Shown: positions 43,378-51,424 of the stretch, in pieces
Numbering within the stretch: position 1 is the stretch's first letter
Layout: the number at the start of each line of letters is the position of its first letter
Origin: Hyphococcus sp.
GTDB taxonomy: Bacteria; Pseudomonadota; Alphaproteobacteria; Caulobacterales; Parvularculaceae
Direction of reading: 5' to 3'
Assembly: GCA_028289605.1 (NCBI GenBank)
Contig: JANQON010000011.1
Span: forward strand, 1 to 64,000
DNA: 64,000 bases
Notes under the pieces: model-generated
Told to the model about the DNA's origin: nothing
What the model saw: only the letters and a program-made list of their open reading frames with translations
The model's database searches: none
Program-made: the position numbers and the translations under genes

Positions 43378-43405
43378 GCAACTTTCGGCGCAGATCACTC
43401 GTATT
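43378..43405 (+). promoter_or_regulatory. Candidate ECF promoter GCAACTTT-N14-CGTATT
   Basis: GCAACTTT, 14 bases, CGTATT lies about 58 bases before the ferritin-like gene start. The -35-like part and spacing are identical to the site before DUF4331. Confidence 0.5.
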
Positions 43406-43463
43406 TCTTTTCGTAACCCATTGCCGGCCGCTTTCAGTGCGGGCGCTAGCGAAAGGAACTCTT

Positions 43464-44066
43464 GTGAAAAACAGTCAAGTTGACCATTTGTCGAGACCAT
43501 CTCGTCGGAATCTCATGCTGAACGGCGGGAAGGCCGTTCTATCAGCGTCGGCCGTTCTGGCGCTTTCCGGAGCAGGCGGGGCATTATCGCACGCATACGC
43601 ATCATCTGGGGATGCGTCGCAAGACGTCGCTATACTGAATGTCGCCTTGGCCCTGGAACATGAAGCGATCGGCGCCTATCAACTGGGTGCGGAAAGCGGT
43701 CTTCTCGCAAAAGACGTGCTGGGTGTTGCCGTCCAGTTCCAGTCCCATCACAAAGCGCATCGGGACGCCCTCGCCGACGCAATTAGAGCTATGGGCGGCG
43801 ACGCCGTTGACGCCAAAGACTTGTCGGAATATGCGAGCGCCCTGAACGCGGCGTCGCTTTCATCGCAAACCGACGTCCTGAAGCTGGCGGCGCGTCTCGA
43901 GCTCGGCGCAGCGAACGCCTATCTTGGCGTCATCCCGTCGTTTCAAAGCCAAGACCTGGCGCAGGTCTCCGCCCGCCTCGCAGCGGACGAAACCATGCAT
44001 TGGACGGCGTTATCATCGGTCCTTGGCGCGCCGCTTCCCAAAAACGCCCTCACCTTCGGCGCCTGA
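43464..44066 (+). CDS. Exported ferritin-like domain protein (copy A)
   Basis: A 200-residue protein with a leader that resembles a Tat signal (SRRNLMLNGGKAVLSASAV; RR then a hydrophobic run) and a four-helix ferritin-like domain. Candidate metal ligands are in ALEHEAIGAYQ, FQSHHKAHRDAL, RLELGAANAY and ADETMHW. It is a paralogue of the protein at 47.6 kb (copy B) and each is followed by a cytochrome c gene. I start it at GTG 43464, with AAAGGAA before it. A role in periplasmic iron or peroxide handling is inferred from the fold. Confidence 0.88.
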   Translation: MKNSQVDHLSRPSRRNLMLNGGKAVLSASAVLALSGAGGALSHAYASSGDASQDVAILNVALALEHEAIGAYQLGAESGLLAKDVLGVAVQFQSHHKAHRDALADAIRAMGGDAVDAKDLSEYASALNAASLSSQTDVLKLAARLELGAANAYLGVIPSFQSQDLAQVSARLAADETMHWTALSSVLGAPLPKNALTFGA

Positions 44067-44140
44067 CCTCCCCCTGGCGCCGTTTACGGCCGGCCTCTGC
44101 AAGCCCGCCCCCAAGCTTGCGGAGGCCGCACGGAGACAAC

Positions 44141-44578
44141 ATGTTTAATCGAGGCAACATTCACCTTTGGCTTATAGGCGGCGCGTCCTTTTTCGGATTT
44201 GGGTTCGTCAAACTTGCGACAAAGCCGGTCGAGGCCGCCATCGCTCAATCGGACTCTCAAGAAAATTCAGCAGTGGTCATCGACATTGCGGAGGCGGAGA
44301 AGTTGTATCTGCGCCGCTGCGGCGCCTGTCATTCTCTTGACGCCCATCGGATCGGCCCGCGCCATCGCGGGGTTGTCGGGCGGGAAGCAGGGAGCCTCGC
44401 CGACTATGAGTATTCGCCTGCATTGCGAAATGCGGAATTTGTTTGGAACGAGCAACAACTTGATCAATGGTTGTCGAACCCTGAGGCGCTCGTTCCCGGT
44501 CAAAAAATGGGCTTTCGCATCTCAAACGGCGCCGAGCGCAACGCGATCATCGCCTATCTCCGCGCACAATCTGAATAA
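44141..44578 (+). CDS. c-type cytochrome (copy A)
   Basis: A 145-residue class I cytochrome c with a signal anchor (HLWLIGGASFFGFGFVKLA) and one heme motif CGACH near residue 62. The axial Met is likely in GQKMGFRI. It is homologous along its whole length to the cytochrome at 47.1 kb: both have RIGP-H-RGV-GR, DYEYS-AL and a C-terminal IIAYL. It follows the ferritin-like gene by 74 bases and probably shares its ECF promoter. Possibly an electron acceptor or donor for the ferritin-like protein. Confidence 0.9.
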   Translation: MFNRGNIHLWLIGGASFFGFGFVKLATKPVEAAIAQSDSQENSAVVIDIAEAEKLYLRRCGACHSLDAHRIGPRHRGVVGREAGSLADYEYSPALRNAEFVWNEQQLDQWLSNPEALVPGQKMGFRISNGAERNAIIAYLRAQSE

Positions 44579-44616
44579 CGCTGTTACGGCGACATGTTCG
44601 CTTAAAGAAAGCAGAC

Positions 44617-45282
44617 CTATCTTCCGATAAGGCGCTGCACGATTTTCGCGGTGATGTTTTTCGGATTAGCTGGCTTTTCTGACACCACGAACGCAAAGCA
44701 AACGCCGTCATCCTCGACAATAGGCTGATGCGAAAGCTCAGCGGGCGCGCACTGTACATCGCCGGTAGCATACCTGCCGGTTTGGTCTCGGTAGGCGCCG
44801 GTTAGCACCAACGTCAATTCGTCGGAACCATGACCGTGATCCGGAAATACCGCGCCCGGTTCCGCCTTTATGAGCCGCACGAGCGCGCCTTTTTCATCGC
44901 CGACGAGAATGGCGCGCTTTATGCCCGGTCCATAGAAAGTCCAATTCAACCCCTCAGTATCGGCCTCACCGGTTTTTTCATAGACGTATCTGGCGAGCGG
45001 CTGCGGTGCGATCTTGCTGAGCGTGCCAAGCGGCGGCTCGTTGAATGTCGATGGCGCGCGCGAAGGCGACGCATTCAAGATCGCCGCAACGCCGGCGACG
45101 CTGGCGCTTGGGGCGGATTCACGTTCGAGCAGCGCTCCGGCGATCGCTTCATGTTCAGTCACCATGCGTCGGCACGCAGGGCAAAAGGTCAAGTGCGCGG
45201 CTATTAGCGCTTCGGTCTGTTCGTCCACAGCGCCGCTTGCGTAGCCCGCTAACAAATCTTCACTTGGATGATACTGCGCCAT
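44617..45282 (-). CDS. chrR: ChrR-family anti-sigma factor
   Basis: A 221-residue ChrR-type zinc anti-sigma factor. The N-terminal anti-sigma domain has the ZAS motif HLTFCPACR (His30-x3-Cys-x2-Cys) and YHPSEDLLAGYASG typical of the family. The C-terminal cupin (about 95-210) includes FPDHGHGSDELTLVLTG with likely metal ligands. In Rhodobacter and Caulobacter, ChrR holds RpoE-type sigma factor and releases it upon singlet oxygen. It follows its sigma gene after one base on the minus strand. The gene symbol is by family resemblance. Confidence 0.93.
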   Translation of the reverse strand: MAQYHPSEDLLAGYASGAVDEQTEALIAAHLTFCPACRRMVTEHEAIAGALLERESAPSASVAGVAAILNASPSRAPSTFNEPPLGTLSKIAPQPLARYVYEKTGEADTEGLNWTFYGPGIKRAILVGDEKGALVRLIKAEPGAVFPDHGHGSDELTLVLTGAYRDQTGRYATGDVQCAPAELSHQPIVEDDGVCFAFVVSEKPANPKNITAKIVQRLIGR

Positions 45283-45888
45283 CTATGCATGCTCCATAAG
45301 TCTACGCAGTTTTTCAAGGGCGAGGCGCAAACGTGACTTTACGGTGTTCAACGGGATAGATAGCCTTTCGGCGACGGCCTGCTGCTTCATGCCATGCAAG
45401 TAAATGAGTCGCAGGACTTCGGATTGTTCCGGCGGCAGTTTGCCAATGGCGGCCTTTAGAGCGTCATCACGTTCAGTGGCGTCCAGCCTCACGTCCGGAC
45501 CGGCGACGTCATCTCTCACAAGCATCGGGTCATTGAAGTCCACCTCAGCTCGCTTCCTCCGTCTTACATAGTCGACAAACAGATTGCGGGCGATCGTGAA
45601 CACCCATGTTGAAGCACTCGCCTTTCGCGCATCGAACTGGCTCGCTTTCAGCCACACTCGGGTCATCGTTTCTTGCATAATCTCATGGGATATACGGTCC
45701 TCGACCCCCTTTTGGCGCAAAAACGATGCGACCCTCGGCGCATAATAGTCATAAAGCTGCCGAAATGATGCTTCGCAGCGGTCCTTGCGGACCGCCTCCA
45801 GGCGAACAGAATGCTGATCGCGCCGATGCAACCTGTTCGCAGCGCGTTGCGTAATTGGGGTAACTGTGGGCTCAGGCTCCAGCTGCAT
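45283..45888 (-). CDS. ECF sigma factor, partner of ChrR
   Basis: A 201-residue ECF sigma factor of the RpoE/ChrR-partnered type. Sigma-2 is about residues 40-105 (FRQLYDYYAPRVASFLRQKG, IMQETMTRVWLKASQFD, ASTWVFTIARNLFVDYVRRRK); sigma-4 about 140-195 (GKLPPEQSEVLRLIYLHGMKQQAVAERL, NTVKSRLRLALEKLR). The ATG at 45886-45888 has a GGGGAG site; the frame is open upstream to 45993 but without such support. It forms an operon with chrR. Confidence 0.92.
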   Translation of the reverse strand: MQLEPEPTVTPITQRAANRLHRRDQHSVRLEAVRKDRCEASFRQLYDYYAPRVASFLRQKGVEDRISHEIMQETMTRVWLKASQFDARKASASTWVFTIARNLFVDYVRRRKRAEVDFNDPMLVRDDVAGPDVRLDATERDDALKAAIGKLPPEQSEVLRLIYLHGMKQQAVAERLSIPLNTVKSRLRLALEKLRRLMEHA

Positions 45889-46238
45889 CGCTCTCCCCGG
45901 GTGACCTCTCATTGGATTTACGGCCGAGGACGCCGGCGAGATGCCCGGCGGCCAAAAAAAAGAGGCGAACACGAAAAAAGCACGCGCAGCCAAACCCGCT
46001 CATTTGGCTTGCGCTTTGGATTTTCACAGATCGCTGAAGCAAGGGCCGGCGTCGCGGGGTTGAAAAACCGCCCCCGGACTTGTCTCTGCGCCGCCATTTG
46101 AAGCGACTTGGCGGCGCAGCGAGTGGCCGGCTCGACTATTGTTATCAGGGACCGATCCACAAAACCTAAGTCAAGCGCCCGTGACATTTGGCTTCATTTT
46201 GTTGTGCGTGTTTTTGAACTCTCTTTGCTTCCATACAT
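45889..46238. other. 350-base intergenic region upstream of the ECF/chrR pair
   Basis: The region lies between the 3' end of the MAPEG gene and the start of the ECF gene, both on the minus strand. It contains one strong hairpin (46086-46119) and probably the ECF promoter, which I cannot identify. No gene is supported. Confidence 0.5.
46086..46119. terminator. Strong hairpin, 11-bp stem, after the MAPEG gene
   Basis: CTGCGCCGCCA and TGGCGGCGCAG are perfect complements with a 12-base loop. The hairpin lies 120 bases past the MAPEG stop codon. There is no T-run, so it may be a Rho-dependent or attenuating structure. Confidence 0.45.
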
Positions 46239-46685
46239 TTATGAGAGTACGCTTTTGACAATCATGAGGATGGCGGCCCACGACACAAGATAGACCGGCG
46301 TCCGCAGCCCCGGCACGCCAAGCGTATAAACAATCGCATGAGCAATCCGCGCATAGAAGAACACGGCGCTCCATGTTGCGGCGGACTGAGCGAGGCTCGG
46401 ATCATTGGCGGCGAAGTATCCCGCTGCTGCGACGGAGCCTACGAATGCGGGCATCGTTTCGACCATGTTGAGATGCGCCCGCTGTGCGCGTTGCGCCCAT
46501 AGGGGCGGCGCGGGCTGCTCAGCCGGAAAGTTCTTGGGGTAGTTGGTCAAGAATGTCGGCAACCCCCACACGAAAACACGCGCAATAATATATGGCGTCC
46601 ACAGAAGGAGGGTCAGCGCTGAACTCAGTGCAAGATAGGTATAAGTCGTATCCACAACGCCCCTCCTACCCGAAAAATCCGCCAT
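46239..46685 (-). CDS. MAPEG-family membrane protein
   Basis: A 148-residue protein of the MAPEG family (membrane-associated proteins in eicosanoid and glutathione metabolism) with four membrane helices. Typical blocks are RVFVWGLPTFLTNYP, AQRAQRAHLNMVETMPAFV with the family R-x2-RAHxNxxE motif, and RIAHAIVYTLGVPGLRTPVYLVSW. The bacterial members' substrates are mostly unknown. It overlaps the VOC gene by 20 bases and is the last gene of the ferritin copy B operon. Confidence 0.9.
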   Translation of the reverse strand: MADFSGRRGVVDTTYTYLALSSALTLLLWTPYIIARVFVWGLPTFLTNYPKNFPAEQPAPPLWAQRAQRAHLNMVETMPAFVGSVAAAGYFAANDPSLAQSAATWSAVFFYARIAHAIVYTLGVPGLRTPVYLVSWAAILMIVKSVLS

Positions 46686-47055
46686 GGATCACTTCGAGCT
46701 TGTTGCCGAAGGGATCGCGTATGTACGCCGCAAACGCATTCTCAGTTGGGTATGCGGGACGCGGCCCCGGTTCGCCTTCGCAGACGCCGCCGGCTTTCAG
46801 TGCAGCGACATGAAACGCGCGAACGGCTTCCTGGCTTTGCGCCGTGAAGCAGATATGCGCTCCATTTCCAGCGGTCGCCGACTTTTGGTCATAGGGCGGC
46901 ATTGCCAGGAACTGAATTGCATTCTTTCCATAGGCGAGAAAGTGCTTCGTTTCAGCGAGCATGGATACGCCGATCGTATCCAACGTAGGCGTATAGAATT
47001 CCTTTGCGGCCTGTAGATCGGCGACGCCGACACTAAGGTGATCGATGATATTCAT
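46666..47055 (-). CDS. VOC/glyoxalase-family protein
   Basis: A 129-residue vicinal-oxygen-chelate protein. It begins NIIDHLSVGVADLQAAKEFY, the usual first strand-helix with a metal His, and has HICFTAQSQEAVRAFHVAAL and DPFGNKLEVIHGG at the C-terminus with the second-module ligands. The substrate cannot be predicted. I start at ATG 47055; an upstream in-frame start at 47085 is less likely. It lies between cytochrome copy B and the MAPEG gene. Confidence 0.88.
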   Translation of the reverse strand: MNIIDHLSVGVADLQAAKEFYTPTLDTIGVSMLAETKHFLAYGKNAIQFLAMPPYDQKSATAGNGAHICFTAQSQEAVRAFHVAALKAGGVCEGEPGPRPAYPTENAFAAYIRDPFGNKLEVIHGGFFG

Positions 47056-47112
47056 CTGTCTTGGTTCCTTTGTTTGTTTTAACATTAAAACGCCAAATAC
47101 AACGGCGTCCTT

Positions 47113-47580
47113 TCAATCCGAAACGGACTGGAGATAAGCGATAATGTCCGCCCGTTCCTGGTCGTCGCCGACGGCGAAGCCCATGCGTGTGCCCGGAAAC
47201 ATCTTTGTCGGCGCCCGCAGCCATTCGTCGAGCGATGCGTCGTCCCAAACGAGGTCAGCGTCGCTGAGTGCGGCGGAGTATTCGTAATCGTCGACGCCGC
47301 CGACGTTTCGACCGAAGACGCCTCGATGTTTTGGCCCAATACGGTTCTGGTCGATTGAATGACATGCCCCGCATTTGGCGGCGTATAGTGTTTCTCCGCG
47401 CATCGCGTCACCGTTAGGCAATACCGGCTTGTCCAGTTGCTGCGCGTCTTGTTCGGTTTCTGTTGTGCGCTGTACGGCGAAAGAAGCGACCGAACTATCG
47501 CAAGATGTCGCGGCCAGGACCCCCGCCGCCGCGGCGTGCGCTAGCACGAGGGGGAGAGTGCGACGACGAGGGAACTTCAT
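47113..47580 (-). CDS. c-type cytochrome (copy B)
   Basis: A 155-residue class I cytochrome c with a signal sequence ending near LAATSC, which could be a lipobox (Cys27), and one heme motif CGACH near residue 70. Axial Met is likely in GTRMGFAV. It is the paralogue of the cytochrome at 44.1 kb. It follows ferritin copy B after 20 bases and is followed by the VOC and MAPEG genes. Confidence 0.9.
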   Translation of the reverse strand: MKFPRRRTLPLVLAHAAAAGVLAATSCDSSVASFAVQRTTETEQDAQQLDKPVLPNGDAMRGETLYAAKCGACHSIDQNRIGPKHRGVFGRNVGGVDDYEYSAALSDADLVWDDASLDEWLRAPTKMFPGTRMGFAVGDDQERADIIAYLQSVSD

Positions 47581-47600
47581 GGCGATCTGCTCCAGTTTTT

Positions 47601-48218
47601 TTAAAAGAGCGGGGTCTTCGCTGAAATTGGAGACGCCAGATCGATCATGAATGTGGCGGCGTGGGCTGCCTCGTCGGCGGCGAGTCGCGCGACCAGCAAG
47701 TGGAGGTCGGTGTTTTTGAGGGGCTCGATCAAACCAAGATAAGCGCTCGCCGCACCGCGCTCCAATCGCAATGCCAGGCGAAGAATATCTTCGAAAGTTT
47801 TGAGTTTATCGGCTTCTAGCTGCTGAACATATTGCGCTGACGTCTTCGGGCCGACGGCCTCGCCCCCGAGCCGCTTGATGGCTTTTTCGAGCTCTTCGTT
47901 GTGCTGCTCATGATGACTTTGATACAGCGTCGCGAAGCCGACGGCGTTCGGCGGCAGCAGCCCGCTATCCAGGGCGATCTGATAGGCGGCGATACCCTCG
48001 AATTCCAGGGCGCGCGCAGCATTCAAGAGGTTTACGTCGTTTGCCGCATCGCCGCGCGCCGCTTGCGCCATCGCCGGCGCCGCCGCGCCCGCCAGCGCCA
48101 GAGCGCCCGCGGCCGACAACGCCGCGCCGCCTGCGCTCAAGATACCCCGGCGGCTCATTGTTTCATTTTCTGTCGGAACAGCCGCAGCATTGATTCCGTT
48201 TTCCATGGTTGTCTCCAA
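47601..48218 (-). CDS. Exported ferritin-like domain protein (copy B)
   Basis: A 205-residue paralogue of the ferritin-like protein at 43.5 kb. The leader has SRRGILSAGGAALSAAG and ends in APAMAQ, again Tat-like. The four-helix domain has ALEFEGIAAYQ, YQSHHEQHNEEL, RLERGAASAY and ADEAAHA as candidate metal sites. It heads the operon ferritin, cytochrome c, VOC, MAPEG on the minus strand. The two ferritin/cytochrome modules flank the ChrR locus and point outward and inward respectively. Confidence 0.88.
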   Translation of the reverse strand: METTMENGINAAAVPTENETMSRRGILSAGGAALSAAGALALAGAAAPAMAQAARGDAANDVNLLNAARALEFEGIAAYQIALDSGLLPPNAVGFATLYQSHHEQHNEELEKAIKRLGGEAVGPKTSAQYVQQLEADKLKTFEDILRLALRLERGAASAYLGLIEPLKNTDLHLLVARLAADEAAHAATFMIDLASPISAKTPLF

Positions 48219-48403
48219 TTCGCAAAGTGTTCATTTAGTCCGCAAAAGGACGAAACGCCCTCCGCGAAGAAGAGAATAATCATGCGCCTCCCAGACGTTC
48301 TATAGGTTGAACGTTCTTTCGGACGGGCCGCTCATTAACCCGAACGATCGAGCAATCTGCGTAGACGATATTGGCCATTCCGCCGCAAAGAGCGGCTGCT
48401 TCA

Positions 48404-48856
48404 TCATTCGATTGAAATCAGGTATTCGAATATCGCATTGTAGTCTTCGATCGAAAGGCGCCGCGTTTGATCAAGCAGATCGATCACTTCTCGATCTGCC
48501 ATGGATGAGCCCTCTAGCCTAAGGCGGTAAACGAGCGCGCCGTTTTTGACGGCATTGAGGAAGTCTATCCAAGTCCGTTCGCCGATACCCGCCCTCAGGC
48601 GGCGAGATATGTTTGGCGTCGCTTTCGTTCCAAGGACCGAAGCAATCTCAACGCTTCCACCAAGCGCAGGCGGATTGGAGTTTTGCAATGCGTGACAGGA
48701 AACACAGCCGGCGGCCGCCGTCATATTCTCGCCATTGTCAACATCAGCGATACAAGAACCCGTAATGGAAAACTCCGGCTCTATGGGTTCAGAAAGACTA
48801 AAGAGCAACGCCGTTAAGCCGCCGAACACCAGAACAGGTACGCCTGCAATTGGCAT
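48404..48856 (-). CDS. Small c-type cytochrome-like protein
   Basis: A 150-residue protein with an N-terminal hydrophobic anchor (VPVLVFGGLTALLFSL) and one heme motif CVSCH near residue 52. A likely axial Met is in GSSMADREV. The mature part resembles the small cytochromes that occur next to redox regulators. It begins 12 bases after the AraC gene on the same strand. Confidence 0.83.
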   Translation of the reverse strand: MPIAGVPVLVFGGLTALLFSLSEPIEPEFSITGSCIADVDNGENMTAAAGCVSCHALQNSNPPALGGSVEIASVLGTKATPNISRRLRAGIGERTWIDFLNAVKNGALVYRLRLEGSSMADREVIDLLDQTRRLSIEDYNAIFEYLISIE

Positions 48857-48868
48857 TCTGCGCCAATT

Positions 48869-49804
48869 TTACGCTGCTTGGGCGAGCATGGTTTTTTGGT
48901 AGCGTCCCGGGCCGACGCCATAGTGCTTCTTAAAGGCCTTGATGAACGCGCCAACGGATTGATACCCAACCTCCGGCGCCACTCGGCCCAGGTTTGCAGT
49001 TTTCTTCATCAGCATTCGCGAGGCGAGCTCCATCCGCCATTGCGTCAGATACTGCATCGGAGACAAACCGATTTTTTCCTTCATGCGCTCGGAAAAAACG
49101 GTTCGGGACAGCCCTGCCGCCTGAGCGAGAGAATCGACGCTCCAGTCACGAGAGGGCTCGGCATGGATGGCGGAAAGCGCGCGCCCCAATTGGGGATCGC
49201 GCAAGCTCGCCATGAGCCCGGTCTTCGCATCTTTCGCAAAATGCCGGATTGTTTGGATAAAGAGAATCTCAGACAGGCGATTAACAATGGCGTCGGCGCC
49301 TGGGGCCTCGTCATGGACCTCTTGTGTGATGAACTTCATGGCGTCGTCGATCCATCCGATATCGGCGGACTGAAACCCTTGGATCACTATATAGGGCGGC
49401 AAGTTGTCGAGAAGAATGCGCCCAACATTGGGATCGAATGCGAAATGGCCGCACACGAGACAGGCGGGAACGCTGTCATCTTCGCCTCCGTAAACAAGCG
49501 CCCCCGTTCCCTGAAACCCGGAAGCGTCAACCACGTGATCAAGGGACTCGATCGGCGTATGTGGAGCATCGCTGAGATCATGCTCCGCGCCGTGGGGAAT
49601 CACAATCAGGTCGCCAGCGTTCAAAGAGAGACGATCCGGTTCTCCCGCCACCCGAACCCAGCATTGCCCGCGGGTGACGAGATGAAAACGCGCCACATTG
49701 GAAAATTTCGGGACATTGACTCCCCATGGCGGGGCGAAATGGGTCCTGAAATACAGGCTGCCCTTGAGGGTTACGATGTTCAAAATATCGCTGAGCACAT
49801 CCAT
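48869..49804 (-). CDS. AraC-family regulator with cupin_6 domain
   Basis: A 311-residue regulator. The N-terminal cupin-type domain has RFHLVTRGQCWVRV, DLIVIPHGAEHDLSD, and a CLVCGHFAFD block with two Cys, typical of the AraC cupin_6 subgroup. The C-terminal double helix-turn-helix is in residues about 205-305 (WSVDSLAQAAGLSRTVFSERMKEKIG and VGYQSVGAFIKAFKKHYG). It starts a two-gene unit with the small cytochrome. Members often respond to aldehydes or other electrophiles, but the effector here is unknown. Confidence 0.93.
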   Translation of the reverse strand: MDVLSDILNIVTLKGSLYFRTHFAPPWGVNVPKFSNVARFHLVTRGQCWVRVAGEPDRLSLNAGDLIVIPHGAEHDLSDAPHTPIESLDHVVDASGFQGTGALVYGGEDDSVPACLVCGHFAFDPNVGRILLDNLPPYIVIQGFQSADIGWIDDAMKFITQEVHDEAPGADAIVNRLSEILFIQTIRHFAKDAKTGLMASLRDPQLGRALSAIHAEPSRDWSVDSLAQAAGLSRTVFSERMKEKIGLSPMQYLTQWRMELASRMLMKKTANLGRVAPEVGYQSVGAFIKAFKKHYGVGPGRYQKTMLAQAA

Positions 49805-49973
49805 TTCTCAGTCTCCAAGCCGTTGAAAACATCCTACTTCCTAGAGTCCGTGATCGGAAGCGCCTGCGAACGATTGGATCATTTATCCGCACGATGAGAC
49901 ACCCATCGACCGTGGATCGCGTCTGAACCGCCATTACATTGGCAGGCCGGAAGTAAGTAAATGCGAGAAAACT

Positions 49974-50369
49974 ATGCCGGCGTACGGTGGTGACAACAGC
50001 GTGTCCGTAAAGCGCGTCTATGGGGCTTCGGACGACGGCGACGGCTATCGCGTTTTGGTCGACCGGCTCTGGCCTCGCGGACTTTCCAAAGAAGCGGCAA
50101 ACGTCGACCTTTGGTTAAAAGATGTCGCGCCGAGCACCCAACTGCGGGCATGGTATGCTCATCGCGCCGAGCGCTGGCCACACTTTCTGCGCAGGTACAG
50201 AATAGAACTGAAAGCGGATTCGGAAAGTCGCCACGCATTCACGACGCTTATACGCATAGTTTCAGCGCAAAAGCGCGTCACGTTGCTATTTGGCGCCAAG
50301 GATTTGAACAGGAACAACGCCGTCGCATTGCAAATCTTCCTAAACGAAAATGCATCTCTATCAACTTGA
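49974..50369 (+). CDS. DUF488 family protein
   Basis: A 131-residue protein of the DUF488 family. The family core VKRVYGASDDGDGYRVLVDRLWPRGLSKEAA is followed by LWLKDVAPSTQLRAWYAH and FLRRYRIEL, and a late strand VTLLFGAKDLNRNNA. Function is not established; homologues occur next to many metabolic genes. The start may be ATG 49974 or a later codon. It is followed after 48 bases by a small tatA gene on the same strand. Confidence 0.88.
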   Translation: MPAYGGDNSVSVKRVYGASDDGDGYRVLVDRLWPRGLSKEAANVDLWLKDVAPSTQLRAWYAHRAERWPHFLRRYRIELKADSESRHAFTTLIRIVSAQKRVTLLFGAKDLNRNNAVALQIFLNENASLST

Positions 50370-50417
50370 CTGAGCGCGCTAAGCACGATGCGCTTCTAGA
50401 AATTAGGGGTATACGTT

Positions 50418-50594
50418 ATGGCCATTGGTTGGCAACAAATCGTAGTCGTCGGAGTTGCTATTCTCATATTGTTTGGCGGGAAAGGAAAGATTTCGGCGCT
50501 AATGGGAGATCTTGGCCGAGGCATTCGGACGTTTCGGCTTGGATTGGAGTCAGATGAAAAACATGAATTGCCGATAAATGGGGAAGACAAATGA
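50418..50594 (+). CDS. tatA: TatA/TatE-like twin-arginine translocase protein, orphan
   Basis: A 58-residue protein. Residues 1-20 form the short N-terminal membrane segment (WQQIVVVGVAILILFGG), then KGKISALMGDLGRGIRTFR gives the conserved FG hinge and amphipathic helix of TatA, and an acidic tail follows. This is enough to call TatA or TatE. There is no tatB or tatC in the window, so it must work with components encoded elsewhere. It could raise export capacity for Tat substrates, of which the ferritin-like proteins nearby are candidates. The weak ribosome-binding site is GGGGT upstream. Confidence 0.85.
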   Translation: MAIGWQQIVVVGVAILILFGGKGKISALMGDLGRGIRTFRLGLESDEKHELPINGEDK

Positions 50595-50820
50595 TGCTCT
50601 TTACACTGTTTAAGCTCTCAGCGGCGCCTGCCTCATGTTTGGTGCTGCGTACAAAGGAGGTATTTGGCCTGCAGCGCGCCGAACGCCCTCGGTCGTTGAC
50701 AATTGCGTTTCGCGACTAACAGCGTACATTCAAATTCCGGTGTTTGGTCAACGAAACACCCATGGCGCCAATCCTCCATGTGTGATCGGTTTGAGGTAGC
50801 TACTTTGATCGGGCGGGATA

Positions 50821-51411
50821 TCACTTTTGAAGTCCGGCTTCTTCCTTGCGCCGTTCTTTCAGCAATTCGGAGAGCACATCCAACGCTTTGGAATCAAAAC
50901 GAAGTCGCGCGATCGGAAGCAAGGCGCCGTTCTCCAGCGCAAGATGCGACTTCAAGTGGTCGGCGAAGCTATTGAGTTTCTCCACGTCATTGCCTTGTAG
51001 CATGCGTCCGTGCATGCGGCGCTTCAGTATTTCCAGGACGTCAACACAGATGCTTTCGTCTGCTTTGTGCTCCTCGATCAGCTTCTCGAGAAGGGCGTCC
51101 ATCCCATCCTCGGGCAGACACTGTTCGCGCAACAGCGGAAAGAAGCTGATCTCTTCATCTGCAACATGCCGCGCAAAGTCTATTTCAAGAAACCGGATAA
51201 GCGCCCTCACGCCGTCTTTGTTGAAATGACCATCTGCGATTTTTGCTATGATCAGCGCGGCCTGGCGCTGCCGATGATGGTCAGCGAAGAAGTAATCGAG
51301 CGGATCGCTCAGCAATCCGACGGGCAGCTTTTCGATTTCCCAGGAAAACTGAGCCCCGTTGTTGTCGCCCTCCTTGCCATTCGAAGCGCATGTCGTCTCT
51401 GCACTCATCAT
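50821..51411 (-). CDS. Hemerythrin HHE-domain protein
   Basis: A 196-residue four-helix hemerythrin-like protein. Candidate iron ligands are in FADHHRQRQ, FARHVADEEISFFPLL, IEEHKADESI and HLKSHLALENGALLPIA. It has no membrane segment. It is the last gene of the nar operon, 13 bases after the porin gene, so it is expected to be made during nitrate respiration and may bind NO or O2; the ligand is inferred from the family. Confidence 0.9.
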   Translation of the reverse strand: MMSAETTCASNGKEGDNNGAQFSWEIEKLPVGLLSDPLDYFFADHHRQRQAALIIAKIADGHFNKDGVRALIRFLEIDFARHVADEEISFFPLLREQCLPEDGMDALLEKLIEEHKADESICVDVLEILKRRMHGRMLQGNDVEKLNSFADHLKSHLALENGALLPIARLRFDSKALDVLSELLKERRKEEAGLQK

Positions 51412-51424
51412 GGTCGCCCGCCTT

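Noticed and set aside
48878-49897. 339-residue open frame on the plus strand opposite the AraC gene
   Set aside because: The AraC protein on the minus strand has clear cupin and helix-turn-helix domains; the antisense product resembles nothing.
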